DNA of 64,000 nucleotides from Galdieria sulphuraria (lineage: Eukaryota > Rhodophyta > Bangiophyceae > Galdieriales > Galdieriaceae), in NCBI RefSeq assembly GCF_000341285.1, contig NW_005178460.1:1-64000 (forward strand), in the 5' to 3' direction. The position numbers and the translations under genes are program-made. The notes under the pieces were generated by a model that was not told the DNA's origin, ran no database searches, and worked only from the letters and a program-made list of their open reading frames with translations. Below are positions 46,633 through 57,838 of this stretch, one piece after another. Positions within the stretch are counted from its first letter, which is position 1, and each line of letters starts with the position of its first letter.

Positions 46633-46983
46633 TTACTGTGTTGTTGTATCTTCCAAAGGTACTTTTATGTATTCTTTACCCTCGAGGATGTTTGTACTAT
46701 AACAAGAAACTTCTTTCCATTGTGATATAGTTCCTGCCAAATCTTCATCCAAATAGAAACTGTATAAATAACATAATAGAATATTTTTCTTAGAAACTCT
46801 TTGCTTACCAGCTAATATTGTTTCATACTTTTCAAACGTTTGTATTCTCAACTTGAGTTGTTCCCATATTTCTCGGGTATGGTCTCGAACCTTTATAAGA
46901 GTTTGCAACTCCTTCTCCTTGTGTTGCACCAAGTCTTCTGTCGAAAATGAGTCGCTTCCTTCCGTTGGATTATTTTCTATCAT
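46633..46983 (-). CDS. Candidate DASH/Dam1 complex subunit Dad2
   Basis: Two exons, 46983-46809 and 46733-46633, with a 75-bp intron, give 91 residues. The unspliced frame is also open, but removing the intron joins ..YETILA to GTISQWKEV.., which mirrors the family pattern ..V..VL.NWQ.VF. The N-terminal half (KEKELQTLIKVRDHTREIWEQL) is a coiled coil with the L..L.K.RD spacing of Dad2, and the tail EYIKVPLE recalls the family's LVRIP ending. DASH is a ring on kinetochore microtubules, known chiefly from fungi and reported patchily in other eukaryotes. The assignment rests on pattern memory, not a search. Other small coiled-coil proteins remain possible. Confidence 0.5.
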   Translation of the reverse strand: MIENNPTEGSDSFSTEDLVQHKEKELQTLIKVRDHTREIWEQLKLRIQTFEKYETILAGKQRVSKKNILLCYLYSFYLDEDLAGTISQWKEVSCYSTNILEGKEYIKVPLEDTTTQ

Positions 46984-47207
46984 ATTTCAAGTTTATTCAA
47001 TACACTTGGAAAAAGCCCACCACCACTTGAAACTCCAATGGATATTTGAAATGATATGCCGATTTTGGAATCTTCCACGATTCCTTGGCTACTTACTTTC
47101 AATACCATGACTTTGTTCTGGATAATGAAAAAGAGATGAGATACAAGTTTCTTGTCTATACAGTATGCCATCAAAGTTATATACTGTTCTGAAAGTAGAA
47201 AAGTCAT
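46980..47207 (-). CDS. Short frame overlapping the Dad2-like start; possibly the 3' end of the upstream gene
   Basis: From the ATG at 47207 this frame runs 75 codons (..EQYITLMAYCIDKKLVSHLFFIIQNKVMVLK..) and ends in TGA that shares an ATGA with the Dad2-like start at 46983. It contains an acceptor-like TACTTTCAG near its beginning and a donor-like AAAGTAAGT in the middle, so it may be exons of the gene at 47231-48451. I tried the obvious joins and none gave a clean frame. An alternative frame through the same exon is also open. Confidence 0.3.
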   Translation of the reverse strand: MTFLLSEQYITLMAYCIDKKLVSHLFFIIQNKVMVLKVSSQGIVEDSKIGISFQISIGVSSGGGLFPSVLNKLEI

Positions 47208-47230
47208 AATACTTGTCAACAAAAGAATAC

Positions 47231-48451
47231 TTATACAAAGGGACCTTTTTTCTTATTTGTCTTCACTGGAACTATTCGAGAATCTCTCGAAAAAGCTGTG
47301 AAATTCTCTACATCTAATTTCAAGCTCATCTTCTTCTTATATTTTGCAGTTTGGTGAGCATCCTCATCCTTCTCTTCCTCTTCTTTTGTAACCTTTTCTT
47401 CCTCATCCACTTTTGAAGTTTCCATGGGATCATTCTGTTCTCTCGTATTCTCTTCAACATGAAGACCATCTTGGATATGTGGACTAACAGGAGAAAATTC
47501 TCGATTAGCATCCAACGGCATTCGACGACTATTCTTAACAGTTGTATGTTCACCAGAAATACGCAACCAATCGTCTGATTTTGTGTCATAAAAATCATCA
47601 TCATCAAGGACTTGAGAACACGAACGAATGCGGCTCATTGTCATATTCTCTTCCTGTATACTTTCGTTATGTTGTACAAAGGACTCTGGAAATGATTTAC
47701 TTCTTCTACGTGACTCAATATCAGTAGAAATTCTAGGTTTCCTAAAAGGCGAAACAGGAGTATATGATTTATGCTCTTTAGATACACGAAAAGAAAGGCT
47801 TTGTCCATATCCTGCCATATCTGTAGATTCCATTCCGTCCTGAGTATGTCGATGGACATTCTGGAAACGACCAGAGTCACCTATATCTCCCGAAGGAGAT
47901 ATTATTGCAGTAGCTGCAGCAGCATATTCATGAACTGCTCTTCTCGTAGACGTGATAAATCTATTTATCAAACGTGCTCGTAAACTTGGCTTTCGTTTGG
48001 AGTTTCTTCCTACGTTTTCCAAGTTTTGCTTGGGAGATTGAGGTACAAGCTGTTTTCGTCTTTGGTGTGCCCATAAGGGAAAACTACTTTTGCAATCCTT
48101 TTTCTTCAACGACACATTCTCATTAAATAGGCTTGTTCCAGGAGGTCTTGGAGAATCTGGATAACCATGTAAGCCAGTGAACCACTTCGTGTTGCTTTGT
48201 GGTCGTAAAGTCTTGTCTGAAAGTTTTTGAAACGTGTTGCTTTCATCCAATTCCGATTGTTTTCGAGTTTGTCTCTTTGAGGAACTCCAAGTACCTTGGT
48301 TGTACTCCAAGTTGTTGTGTTCTTCTTCCCAGCAATCTTTTTCCCTTTCTTCAGTAGAAGGAAGAGTCAAACCTGAAAACTCGGAGGATAGGTCTTCCCC
48401 ATCTGTTATAAGAGGTGTCAACTGAAAACAGCGCTTCTCTTTCAAGGACAT
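47231..48451 (-). CDS. Hypothetical low-complexity protein, 406 aa
   Basis: A long frame from a true ATG. It is rich in Ser, Arg, Lys and Glu with many short S-P and R-x-x-S sites (TPVSPFRKP, RRRSKSFPES), an acidic EEEEKDED run near residue 372 and a basic C-terminus (KTNKKKG). An Ala-rich helix (EYAAAATAIIS) sits near residue 176. This composition suggests a phosphorylated, disordered regulator or scaffold; no domain is recognised. The stop at 47231 overlaps a GTATAAG donor-like word, so the gene may continue into further exons below 47200. It is divergent from the nucleotide-sugar transporter gene. Confidence 0.6.
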   Translation of the reverse strand: MSLKEKRCFQLTPLITDGEDLSSEFSGLTLPSTEEREKDCWEEEHNNLEYNQGTWSSSKRQTRKQSELDESNTFQKLSDKTLRPQSNTKWFTGLHGYPDSPRPPGTSLFNENVSLKKKDCKSSFPLWAHQRRKQLVPQSPKQNLENVGRNSKRKPSLRARLINRFITSTRRAVHEYAAAATAIISPSGDIGDSGRFQNVHRHTQDGMESTDMAGYGQSLSFRVSKEHKSYTPVSPFRKPRISTDIESRRRSKSFPESFVQHNESIQEENMTMSRIRSCSQVLDDDDFYDTKSDDWLRISGEHTTVKNSRRMPLDANREFSPVSPHIQDGLHVEENTREQNDPMETSKVDEEEKVTKEEEEKDEDAHQTAKYKKKMSLKLDVENFTAFSRDSRIVPVKTNKKKGPFV

Positions 48452-48798
48452 ATTCTAGTTTGTCGTGTAGAGAAGAATGGTCAAGTTGAGAATCATTATT
48501 TATGGATGATGTAAAATATTTGGTGATTGGACAACCCATTCATTCACAATGTGGTGTCGACTGTTCCACATGAGATATTTCAATAACGATGGGATTTGTA
48601 CAGAATAAGTATTCAATCTCTCTACCTTCTTACTTTGTGACAAAAACTATTCATAACAACTCGACTTTTTGGGTTGACAGAGGATCATAACCTTCCAATG
48701 TCCAATGTACCAAAAATGGGCATAAAAAACTTCTTAACAGTTATTTGAATCATTTGATTAGCCAAACATCGCTCTTTTCGTATTTTGGATCCCGTTTG
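48452..48798. promoter_or_regulatory. Divergent upstream region
   Basis: A 347-bp spacer between two divergent ATGs. The plus-strand frame of the transporter extends up to 48745 through a TTG but has no ATG there. I see no decisive promoter box. Confidence 0.4.
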
Positions 48799-49872
48799 AT
48801 GAACACTCAAGAAGAAAGCAGTCATAATAATATCATATCTATACTCCCTTCTGGAGAGGAAAAGCCGGGATCATCTTCTGTTTTTCGACAGCTTGGAAAA
48901 AGTGAAGCTGTCCTGTCTTGTCTTTGTTATGGTTTAAGTTCTATGTCTGTAACTCTTATGAACAAACTCATATTTTCTGGGGAGGGAAGACAGTTTCCTA
49001 TATCTTGTATAGTAGTCCAAAACGCTATATCGACTCTCTTTTTGGCCTTATGTACCTTATTAGGACTATTAAGTAGCTCGAAACTCAGCTTACAACTTCT
49101 CCGTCGGCTATTCGTTCCTCAACTCTTTTCTTCCTTGTATTTGTATTCTAATGCGAAGGCTTTTGAATATCTAACTATTCCTGTAGTAACTTCGCTTAAA
49201 GCACTAGTTCCTATTTGCACAAAACTTCTCGAGAGATTCCTATTTGGAGACGTTGTTTCCACTTTGGAGTATTTTAGTATGATTCTTATATTCCTTAGTA
49301 GTGCAGTGACAGCTCATTTCGATGTTAGTTCTACACAAGGTTATTTTTGGACCGGAGTGAGTATAGTATCCAATGTTCTTTGGTTAGCTTCTTTGAGATT
49401 CTTTATTGGAAAGACTCGATATTCCAATATTGCCAAGGCAATGAACGGCAATCTTCTCTCCTTTATTGTATTAACTCCCTTCGCATGGATACAAAAGGAA
49501 CCACAACAAATATATTATGATTGGTCCCAGCTCTCTTCTGTATTTAAAGCTTCCTTTACTTTTTCAGGCGTTGCAGTTACAGTGATTCAAATATCAGTCT
49601 TTTGGGTGAATGCAACTACAAGTGGAGCAACATTTAGTTTTGTTGGAAATTTTATCAAAGTTCCAACCATTATTATCGGAACTATTTTCTTTCATGAAAA
49701 GCTTCCCTTTATGGCATGGGTTGGTGTTATTATGGGCATCTTATCTGGCTTCCTATTTAGTTTATCCAAGTATCTACAAGTACCCATACTCATGCGCACA
49801 TCTTCCAGTAACTTCAACTTGGATAGCCATTCACCCGGCTCATCCCTAACCAAAACGGAGAGAAGCAATTGA
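48799..49872 (+). CDS. Nucleotide-sugar transporter, GDP-mannose transporter type (SLC35D/VRG4/GONST)
   Basis: An intronless gene of 357 residues; the first ATG is at 48799. Ten or so hydrophobic segments span about residues 40-330. Landmarks of the DMT-type triose-phosphate/NST families are present: VTLMNKLIFS in the first segment, QNAISTLFLAL, the KALVPICTKLLER stretch, a C-terminal GNFIKVPTIIIGTIFFHEK, and GILSGFLFSL. The Golgi antiporter exchanges a nucleotide sugar for the nucleoside monophosphate and feeds glycosylation. Where GDP-mannose transporters have a GALNK motif, this protein has GNFIK, so the substrate may differ (UDP-sugar, GDP-fucose). A hydrophilic tail of about 35 Ser-rich residues faces the cytosol. 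Confidence 0.8.
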   Translation: MNTQEESSHNNIISILPSGEEKPGSSSVFRQLGKSEAVLSCLCYGLSSMSVTLMNKLIFSGEGRQFPISCIVVQNAISTLFLALCTLLGLLSSSKLSLQLLRRLFVPQLFSSLYLYSNAKAFEYLTIPVVTSLKALVPICTKLLERFLFGDVVSTLEYFSMILIFLSSAVTAHFDVSSTQGYFWTGVSIVSNVLWLASLRFFIGKTRYSNIAKAMNGNLLSFIVLTPFAWIQKEPQQIYYDWSQLSSVFKASFTFSGVAVTVIQISVFWVNATTSGATFSFVGNFIKVPTIIIGTIFFHEKLPFMAWVGVIMGILSGFLFSLSKYLQVPILMRTSSSNFNLDSHSPGSSLTKTERSN

Positions 49873-50016
49873 AAAGTCAAATCATCTTTGAAGAGCAGAC
49901 TGAAAACTTGTTCTCGTCAACTCATCATGACACTCTTACAGTTGGAGATCTTCTCTTCTTCCAAGACTCTAAATAGATACGAAAATCTCGAAATGCTTAC
50001 TCACAAAATGATTTTG

Positions 50017-51791
50017 TTACTGAGTTGCATTATAACGTACTCCACTCTTCAATTTTTTAAGTTTACAAACAAAAAATCCGTCCATATTATGTATATGTGG
50101 AAAGAATCGTCGAGCTTCTTGAAGAGAAGGATGAAATTGTTTTCCTCGATATTTCGTAAAGCCAGGAATTCCAAAAGGGATACCACTTGAGACTACCTTC
50201 ACAAAACGATGCTTTAAACAATAGTCAATCACTGCCTCATTCTCTTCAACCAACACGGAACAAGTCGAGTATACAATGATGCCTAGTAATGATATTCATA
50301 TTTGGAAACCATATGGCATATCAAAAAAAAAAACTTACCTCCAGTTGCTGAATGAGCGTTGCAACAATCCACTGCAGCAAGTAAAAGTTGTTTTTGTATC
50401 ACTGAATTCCTTTGAATATCTGGTCTATCTCTACTAGTCTTTACGGAAGGATCATGAGAAATAATGCCAGTACCAGAACAAGGTGCATCCAATAAAACGC
50501 GATCCAAATCTCGTAATATGGAAACAAGTTTTCTACCGTCATAACAAGAGACGATTGTGTTTTCAACTCCTAAACGATGGATATTAGCAACCAAAGACTT
50601 TATACGGTCAGCATTAGAATCGTTTGCATATACAATTCCTGTATTGCGCATTAAAGCTGAAACAAAAGTCGTCTTTCCACCAGGAGAAGCTGCCATATCC
50701 AGAATCTTTTCTTTTTCTTGAGGAGACAAAGCCAATACTGGAATAAAGGAAGAAGATGCTTGAATCATATAATATCCAGCTAAATATTCAGGTGTTGCTC
50801 CTATGGGAACTCTACTTTCATATACCACCAGGCCTTCTTTGCTCCAATTCTCCAAAGGATCGACATTTACTCCTCGTGAAATAAGTGCTTGAGCCAACTG
50901 TCTTCTTTTGGTTTTCAAAGTATTCGTTCTTATAACAAGAGGACGAGGTTTGTCACTGGCTTCAATAAATTCCATACATTCCAAAGGTGAAAACATATCA
51001 AAAAATTCTTCTATAAGAAATGCATTATAGCCATAGACATAACCAATATCAGTCTTTAATAAAGAAAGATACTCCGACCTCGAGTGAAGTCCATCTTTTC
51101 GACTCTTAAAGTCTGATAGGATTTGTACAACCAGAGCTATCCGTGACTTTCTGTCGGCAATCGAACGCTGTATATCGTTGTCAAAAAGAGTCGCCACTTG
51201 TTCGGCATCCACGATATTGTCTACAGTATTAGACAAAAATTCTGCTTTCGAATCCTCTTCTTCAAGTCGTTTTTCATCTTCCAAAAGTCTATTTTCTCTC
51301 TCAATATCAAGTTCTTCTGTACCACTATCTTCCATTGATCCATCCTCGAACAAGTTCTTTTTGGTCTCTTCATCAGAGAAACTGGTCTCTCCAATATTCC
51401 CTGATAAAGAAGATTCTTGGGAAGCACTATCTTCTTGTTCCACCACAAAGTTCTCTGTATCTGAGTTTGTGTCACTGGTGACTTCAAACGGCGATTCAAG
51501 CGACTCATAATATTTTTCTTTATCCCTTGACAATTCTTTGGTACTTGCCAGATTCTGTTGGTCTGCGTTGTCTTTCTTTGCTTGTTTCAGTTTCTTATTA
51601 TACTCTCGTGGGGTTTCAAAAGTCGGCTTGTTCTTCTTCTTCTTCTGTCTTTTCCTAAAGGGAACATCTGGTTGTAACGCATCCTCTTCAGATAATTTCA
51701 GTTTTTTATTTACTATTCTTACGCTCTCTTGTACTCCAGTACCAAACTTTCTGATACGTTTGGCTCGTCTTGCTCGTCCTGTTCCTCCCAT
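50017..51791 (-). CDS. NOP2: NOP2-type 25S/28S rRNA cytosine-C5 methyltransferase
   Basis: Two exons, 51791-50339 and 50282-50017, with a 56-bp intron, give 572 residues. The first 190 residues are a basic, then acidic nucleolar region (..[10 protein letters not shown].., ..[21 protein letters not shown]..). The catalytic half starts with a NOP2-type [20 protein letters not shown], has the SAM loop [11 protein letters not shown], then [11 protein letters not shown], the release motif [10 protein letters not shown] and, after the splice, the nucleophile motif [13 protein letters not shown]. Family members methylate one cytosine of large-subunit rRNA and are needed for 60S assembly. The ending VCKLKK is normal. 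The splice falls inside ..[13 protein letters not shown], restoring the conserved block. Confidence 0.94.
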
Positions 51792-52065
51792 CGAGTGTCA
51801 ATTGAGAGAGAGAGAATTAAGTAGATCGACGTTGTTCTGCCTTTTACAATATTAGGAAATTTTATAGTTTCATGATATCGATAGTTACTTGGTCTTTAAA
51901 AGAAATCAATGACTAGAAAGATAGACCTTTCATGAGCCTTTGGCAAACCTTGATAAGTAAAAACATTATATAAAAAAATATATGAGATGAATATATTGAA
52001 TATTGAAATTCCAACCTCACATTTGGACTTTATCTGTTGATAGATTTTGTGGAAATACAAGACTT

Positions 52066-53880
52066 ATGTTGGACCCCAACAGTGCAAGAAGCTTAAAAGT
52101 TCCTACTTCCACAGAGCCTTGTGCTATCGATCATGAAAATAAGGCTGTACAATGGCTGTGGAAACTTTATGCAGAATTGTGGGATGAACAGATGCGCAAC
52201 GACCCTCTTTCAGCAACTATGATAGGTATATGCAAGCAATCTTCTTTGCCAAAACGAAACAACTCAATTGAAAACAAAGGAGACTATCGCTGGAATTCAT
52301 ATTTGAAGGATCTAAGTTTTGAAGCTCGCGAGGAACACTACGAGTCGTTAAAACGGTTGAACACGCAGCTGACACAATCGAACCTTGCTAGCTTACTTCC
52401 TGAAACGGAAGTGGATAATTATGAATTTTTGAGTGAAATGTTGAGAGTATCTATTCTGAGCTTGGAAACCTTTGATAGATACGAAATTCCAACTACACAT
52501 ATCTTTGGTCCACCTGTTATGCTACCCTTGGCTGGTAATTTCCATCCTTGGAATAGCAAAGAAGACATAGAAAGCTTTTTGGCTCGACTAGAAGCGTTTC
52601 CAAAGCAAGTGACCCAAATAATTGAAGCATTTCGTTATGGTATTCGAACAGGTTATACGTTGCCTATCGAATCAGTACAGGCTCTTATTTCGATATGTAA
52701 GGCACAAGGAGAAAAAGATGCAGTAAACTCGCCATTTTTTGAATCAGCAGCAGCTCCATTTGAAAAATGGGTTGGAAGTACGGAAGCTTTGCAGCACGTC
52801 ATTGAGAAGAGTGTTCTTCCTGCTTATAAATTGTTGGCAGACTTTTTACAAGATGAATATGAACCCAATGCAAGACAAACTGCTGGCATCGTCCATTGGA
52901 AAGATTCCAAATCGATCTATCAAGGAGCCATAGAGTACTATACGTCGTCAGCTTATACAGCGGAAGAATTGCACGCAATTGGTAAGAAAGAGGTCGAAAG
53001 AATATCCGAAGAAATCAATCTCGTTCGAACTCGTTTACAACAAACGGATGGTTCACTTGCCTCGTTTATTAATCAGCTTCGACAAAACCCACAACTGTTT
53101 GCAAAGGATGCAGAAAGTATCATTCAGTTATACAAGGACATTTTAGGAAAAATCCGCTACAAAGTTTCGGACTATTTTGTAAATCTTCCAAAAGCAGAAT
53201 TGGTGGTCAAACCCATTGAGTCATATCGAGAAAAGTCGGCTCCACCAGCTCATTATTATCCTGCACCAAAAGACCGTTCAAGACCTGCAGTATTTTATGG
53301 AAATACATCGGAACCTACGACAAGACCGCTCTATGCAATGAAAGCAGTGGCATTGCATGAGGGTATTCCTGGTCATCACTTACAAATTGCTATTGCACAA
53401 GAGTTGGATCATCTACCAAGAATTCGTAAGGAAGTTCAAGGATTTTGTATTGGCTATGTAGAAGGTTGGGGACTTTACGCGGAATATTTAGGAAATGTCA
53501 TGAATATATATGAGGATGATTACGATTTATTGGGAAGACTATTGGCAGAAATTTGGAGAGCTTGTAGACTCGTTGTAGATACTGGACTTCATGCACTTGG
53601 ATGGACAAGAGAAGATTCGGTACAATATATGCGCGAAAATGCTGGTATTACGGAAGTAGATATTCAAGTAGAAATTGACAGATATATGGTTATGCCAGGC
53701 CAAGCATTGGCATATAAAGTTGGAGAAATGAAAATTATTCAATTGTTACAAGTTTCTCAAGAGCAATTGAAAGATAAGTTTTCATGGCCATTATTTCATG
53801 ATTGCGTGCTTCGTTCAGGAGCTGTTCCATTGTCCATGTTGGAAAGAAATGTTGAGAATTTTTTATCCAGACAAAGATGA
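52066..53880 (+). CDS. DUF885 family protein, metallopeptidase-like
   Basis: An intronless gene of 604 codons from the first ATG at 52066 (the open frame begins at a TTG at 52003). Near residue 430 it has ALHEGIPGHHLQIA, an HExxH-like site (HEGIPGHH), followed by GFCIGYVEGWGLYAEYLG with a plausible third ligand. The tail has LPGQA-type MVMPGQALAYKVGEMKI. This is the DUF885 family, common in bacteria and present in some algae and protists; it resembles zinc peptidases of the M3/M32 fold, but activity is mostly unproven. There is no clear signal peptide, though upstream residues could act as a targeting sequence if translation began earlier. Its bacterial look makes horizontal transfer possible. 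Confidence 0.85.
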   Translation: MLDPNSARSLKVPTSTEPCAIDHENKAVQWLWKLYAELWDEQMRNDPLSATMIGICKQSSLPKRNNSIENKGDYRWNSYLKDLSFEAREEHYESLKRLNTQLTQSNLASLLPETEVDNYEFLSEMLRVSILSLETFDRYEIPTTHIFGPPVMLPLAGNFHPWNSKEDIESFLARLEAFPKQVTQIIEAFRYGIRTGYTLPIESVQALISICKAQGEKDAVNSPFFESAAAPFEKWVGSTEALQHVIEKSVLPAYKLLADFLQDEYEPNARQTAGIVHWKDSKSIYQGAIEYYTSSAYTAEELHAIGKKEVERISEEINLVRTRLQQTDGSLASFINQLRQNPQLFAKDAESIIQLYKDILGKIRYKVSDYFVNLPKAELVVKPIESYREKSAPPAHYYPAPKDRSRPAVFYGNTSEPTTRPLYAMKAVALHEGIPGHHLQIAIAQELDHLPRIRKEVQGFCIGYVEGWGLYAEYLGNVMNIYEDDYDLLGRLLAEIWRACRLVVDTGLHALGWTREDSVQYMRENAGITEVDIQVEIDRYMVMPGQALAYKVGEMKIIQLLQVSQEQLKDKFSWPLFHDCVLRSGAVPLSMLERNVENFLSRQR

Positions 53881-54475
53881 TTTGAAAACAAGAATTGTAT
53901 CATTTGTGCTTATTTTTAATAGCTAGGCTTGTCCTGTTCTCAATGTCGTTTCAAGTATGTTGACTATATGACTTGGAATGTTTCAAAGTTCATGATTGGT
54001 AAAAGAATAAGACTTTGACACTTTCATTTTTCTGCAAAGTCTATTGAATGGAGAGTAATTTATTCTAGATATTTGTCATCAACCAAAATAAGGCATACAC
54101 AGCATTTCATTGTTGTTACTTGAAAACAATGATTAGTCCTCGTAATATCAATAGCCCTTTGTTTATTACTATTCAACCACTTCTATAGCCACTTTGCTAT
54201 GGAATCTTGAAACATTGGTCATTCACAACCATTCGAGATTATCATTTAGAAAGACTGATGATATACACATCCGTTCAATTCCACTTGGATAACTATTGTA
54301 TCCAATTTCTAGTGAACTATTTCAAAAGTTGCTTGAGAATGTAACCATGACAATTATGCGTTATAGAGTTTACAAATATTCATACTAAAGTCATTTGGGC
54401 TTCCTGTCCAGTCATTTATTCTTGTCTACAAGACAACGCTCCACCAATGGATGTATAAAGTCTTGTAAAGTATTC
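53881..54475. other. Spacer without a recognisable gene
   Basis: A 595-bp stretch, AT-rich, with no supported gene. Its last part should hold the promoter of the small gene at 54476, whose open frame extends upstream to 54395 only through a TTG. Confidence 0.5.
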
Positions 54476-54682
54476 ATGACAGGCCTGGACGATCCAAAAA
54501 GAACTAATAGAACTTTAAATCTAAGAACCCATACAGGAATAGCTTTAACGCAAATTCGGAAATATTCTTCTGAAGGGCAACAAAATGAGAAGCAACCTTC
54601 AAAGGTTCCACTCTTCTTTGTAGTAGTTAAAAAGCAAGCTACACGAGACGAGCTTAAAGAGATTCTACGCGGAATAGACTAA
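54476..54682 (+). CDS. Small hypothetical protein, 68 aa, possibly mitochondrial
   Basis: From the ATG at 54476 the frame reads MTGLDDPKRTNRTLNLRT.., a basic, hydroxylated stretch with few acids ending in RKYSS, which looks like a mitochondrial presequence. A short conserved-looking block follows (VPLFFVVVKKQATRDELKEIL). No family is recognised. The stop converges with that of the uL24-like gene, 45 bp away, which fits the gene spacing of this region. It might have an upstream exon. Confidence 0.4.
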   Translation: MTGLDDPKRTNRTLNLRTHTGIALTQIRKYSSEGQQNEKQPSKVPLFFVVVKKQATRDELKEILRGID

Positions 54683-54727
54683 CTACGTCAGAGGCAAAGA
54701 AATTTTTTTCTCTTCATTATACAAGAC

Positions 54728-55468
54728 TCAGAAATCTTCCACTTCTATGACAGTGGCAAGACCTTTGGTTTCCAATGTTTTCTTGACAGCCTTTTCAGGA
54801 GGAGTACACAAGTATATATCTATGTCGCAAGTTGGGTTAGCTTTCACTGGACAACAACCAAAAGACTTACTGTCTACTTTCATTTCATCTGGTTTCTTTT
54901 CTTTGCCCTTTTCTACATTTGTTGCTAACTGAGGATAAGGTACAATGGCTCCAGAAACCTTTGCAACTCGAACTCTTGTCCCATCTTCCAAATAACGATA
55001 AACAACATCGGTTGGCTTCCTAAGTGGTTCAAGTGAGAGTAGTTAAAACAGTGTCTCTGAGTCCACATACCCTGTTTCTGGACAAACCAAAGACACTCTG
55101 GAAGCTTTCAAAGGATGTTCTGTTTTCACTTCCTCTGTTTCGTTACCATTGTCTTTCAACCTCAATACTGTTTGAACGTTGGTGTCTTCAATCACGAGAT
55201 CATTGGATTCAGGAAGTGACAACAAAACACGAGACCGTTTACCCTTCTCAGGACCATTTAAAACTTCCACTGTATCACCGGGTAAAAAGTTCCAAGGCTC
55301 CAAACGGTGCTTAACCTTTTTGGCAAAGCGTATCTCCGTCACGCAAGAATCGATAGGGTCGCTAATCTCTTTCGACAACTTTCCTCGGAGAACTCGTTTT
55401 CGCGGTAAGTTCCTACTAACTCTAGCCATTCTTGCAGTGAACAACAACAGGGCAGACTGATGGACCAT
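54728..55468 (-). CDS. Mitochondrial-type ribosomal protein uL24
   Basis: Two exons, 55468-55071 and 55019-54728, with a 51-bp intron, give 229 residues. After a basic N-terminus (MARVSRNLPRKRVLRGKLSK, starting at the first or second Met) comes the KOW motif PGDTVEVLNGPEKGKRSRVLL, then ..[37 protein letters not shown], the layout of bacterial-type uL24, restored by the splice. The protein is longer than bacterial L24, as in mitochondrial ribosomes. A plastid location cannot be excluded. The C-terminal 80 residues are lysine/proline-rich, then carry four cysteines (FGCCPVKANPTC..YLCTPPEK), which I do not recognise. It binds rRNA early in large-subunit assembly. Confidence 0.85.
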
Positions 55469-55672
55469 GACTACTCCAACTATGCCAAAAATATTTCAGT
55501 CCCAAGAAAAACAATTCTTAAAAGGAATCATCGAGAGGATTTGTCATTTCTTTTTCTGTTGCAAGTGCCATGAAAATGGATTACTTTATAAAGTACAGAA
55601 TGGCATTCTCCTTTATAGAAAAAACACAAAAACTGCAAACACAAAAAACAGACACACAAGTACAAATGCTAT

Positions 55673-57838
<2,166 letters not shown>

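Noticed and set aside
49888-50190. 100-codon plus-strand frame
   Set aside because: It lies across the 3' exon of NOP2 on the other strand, which has strong homology, so it is a shadow.
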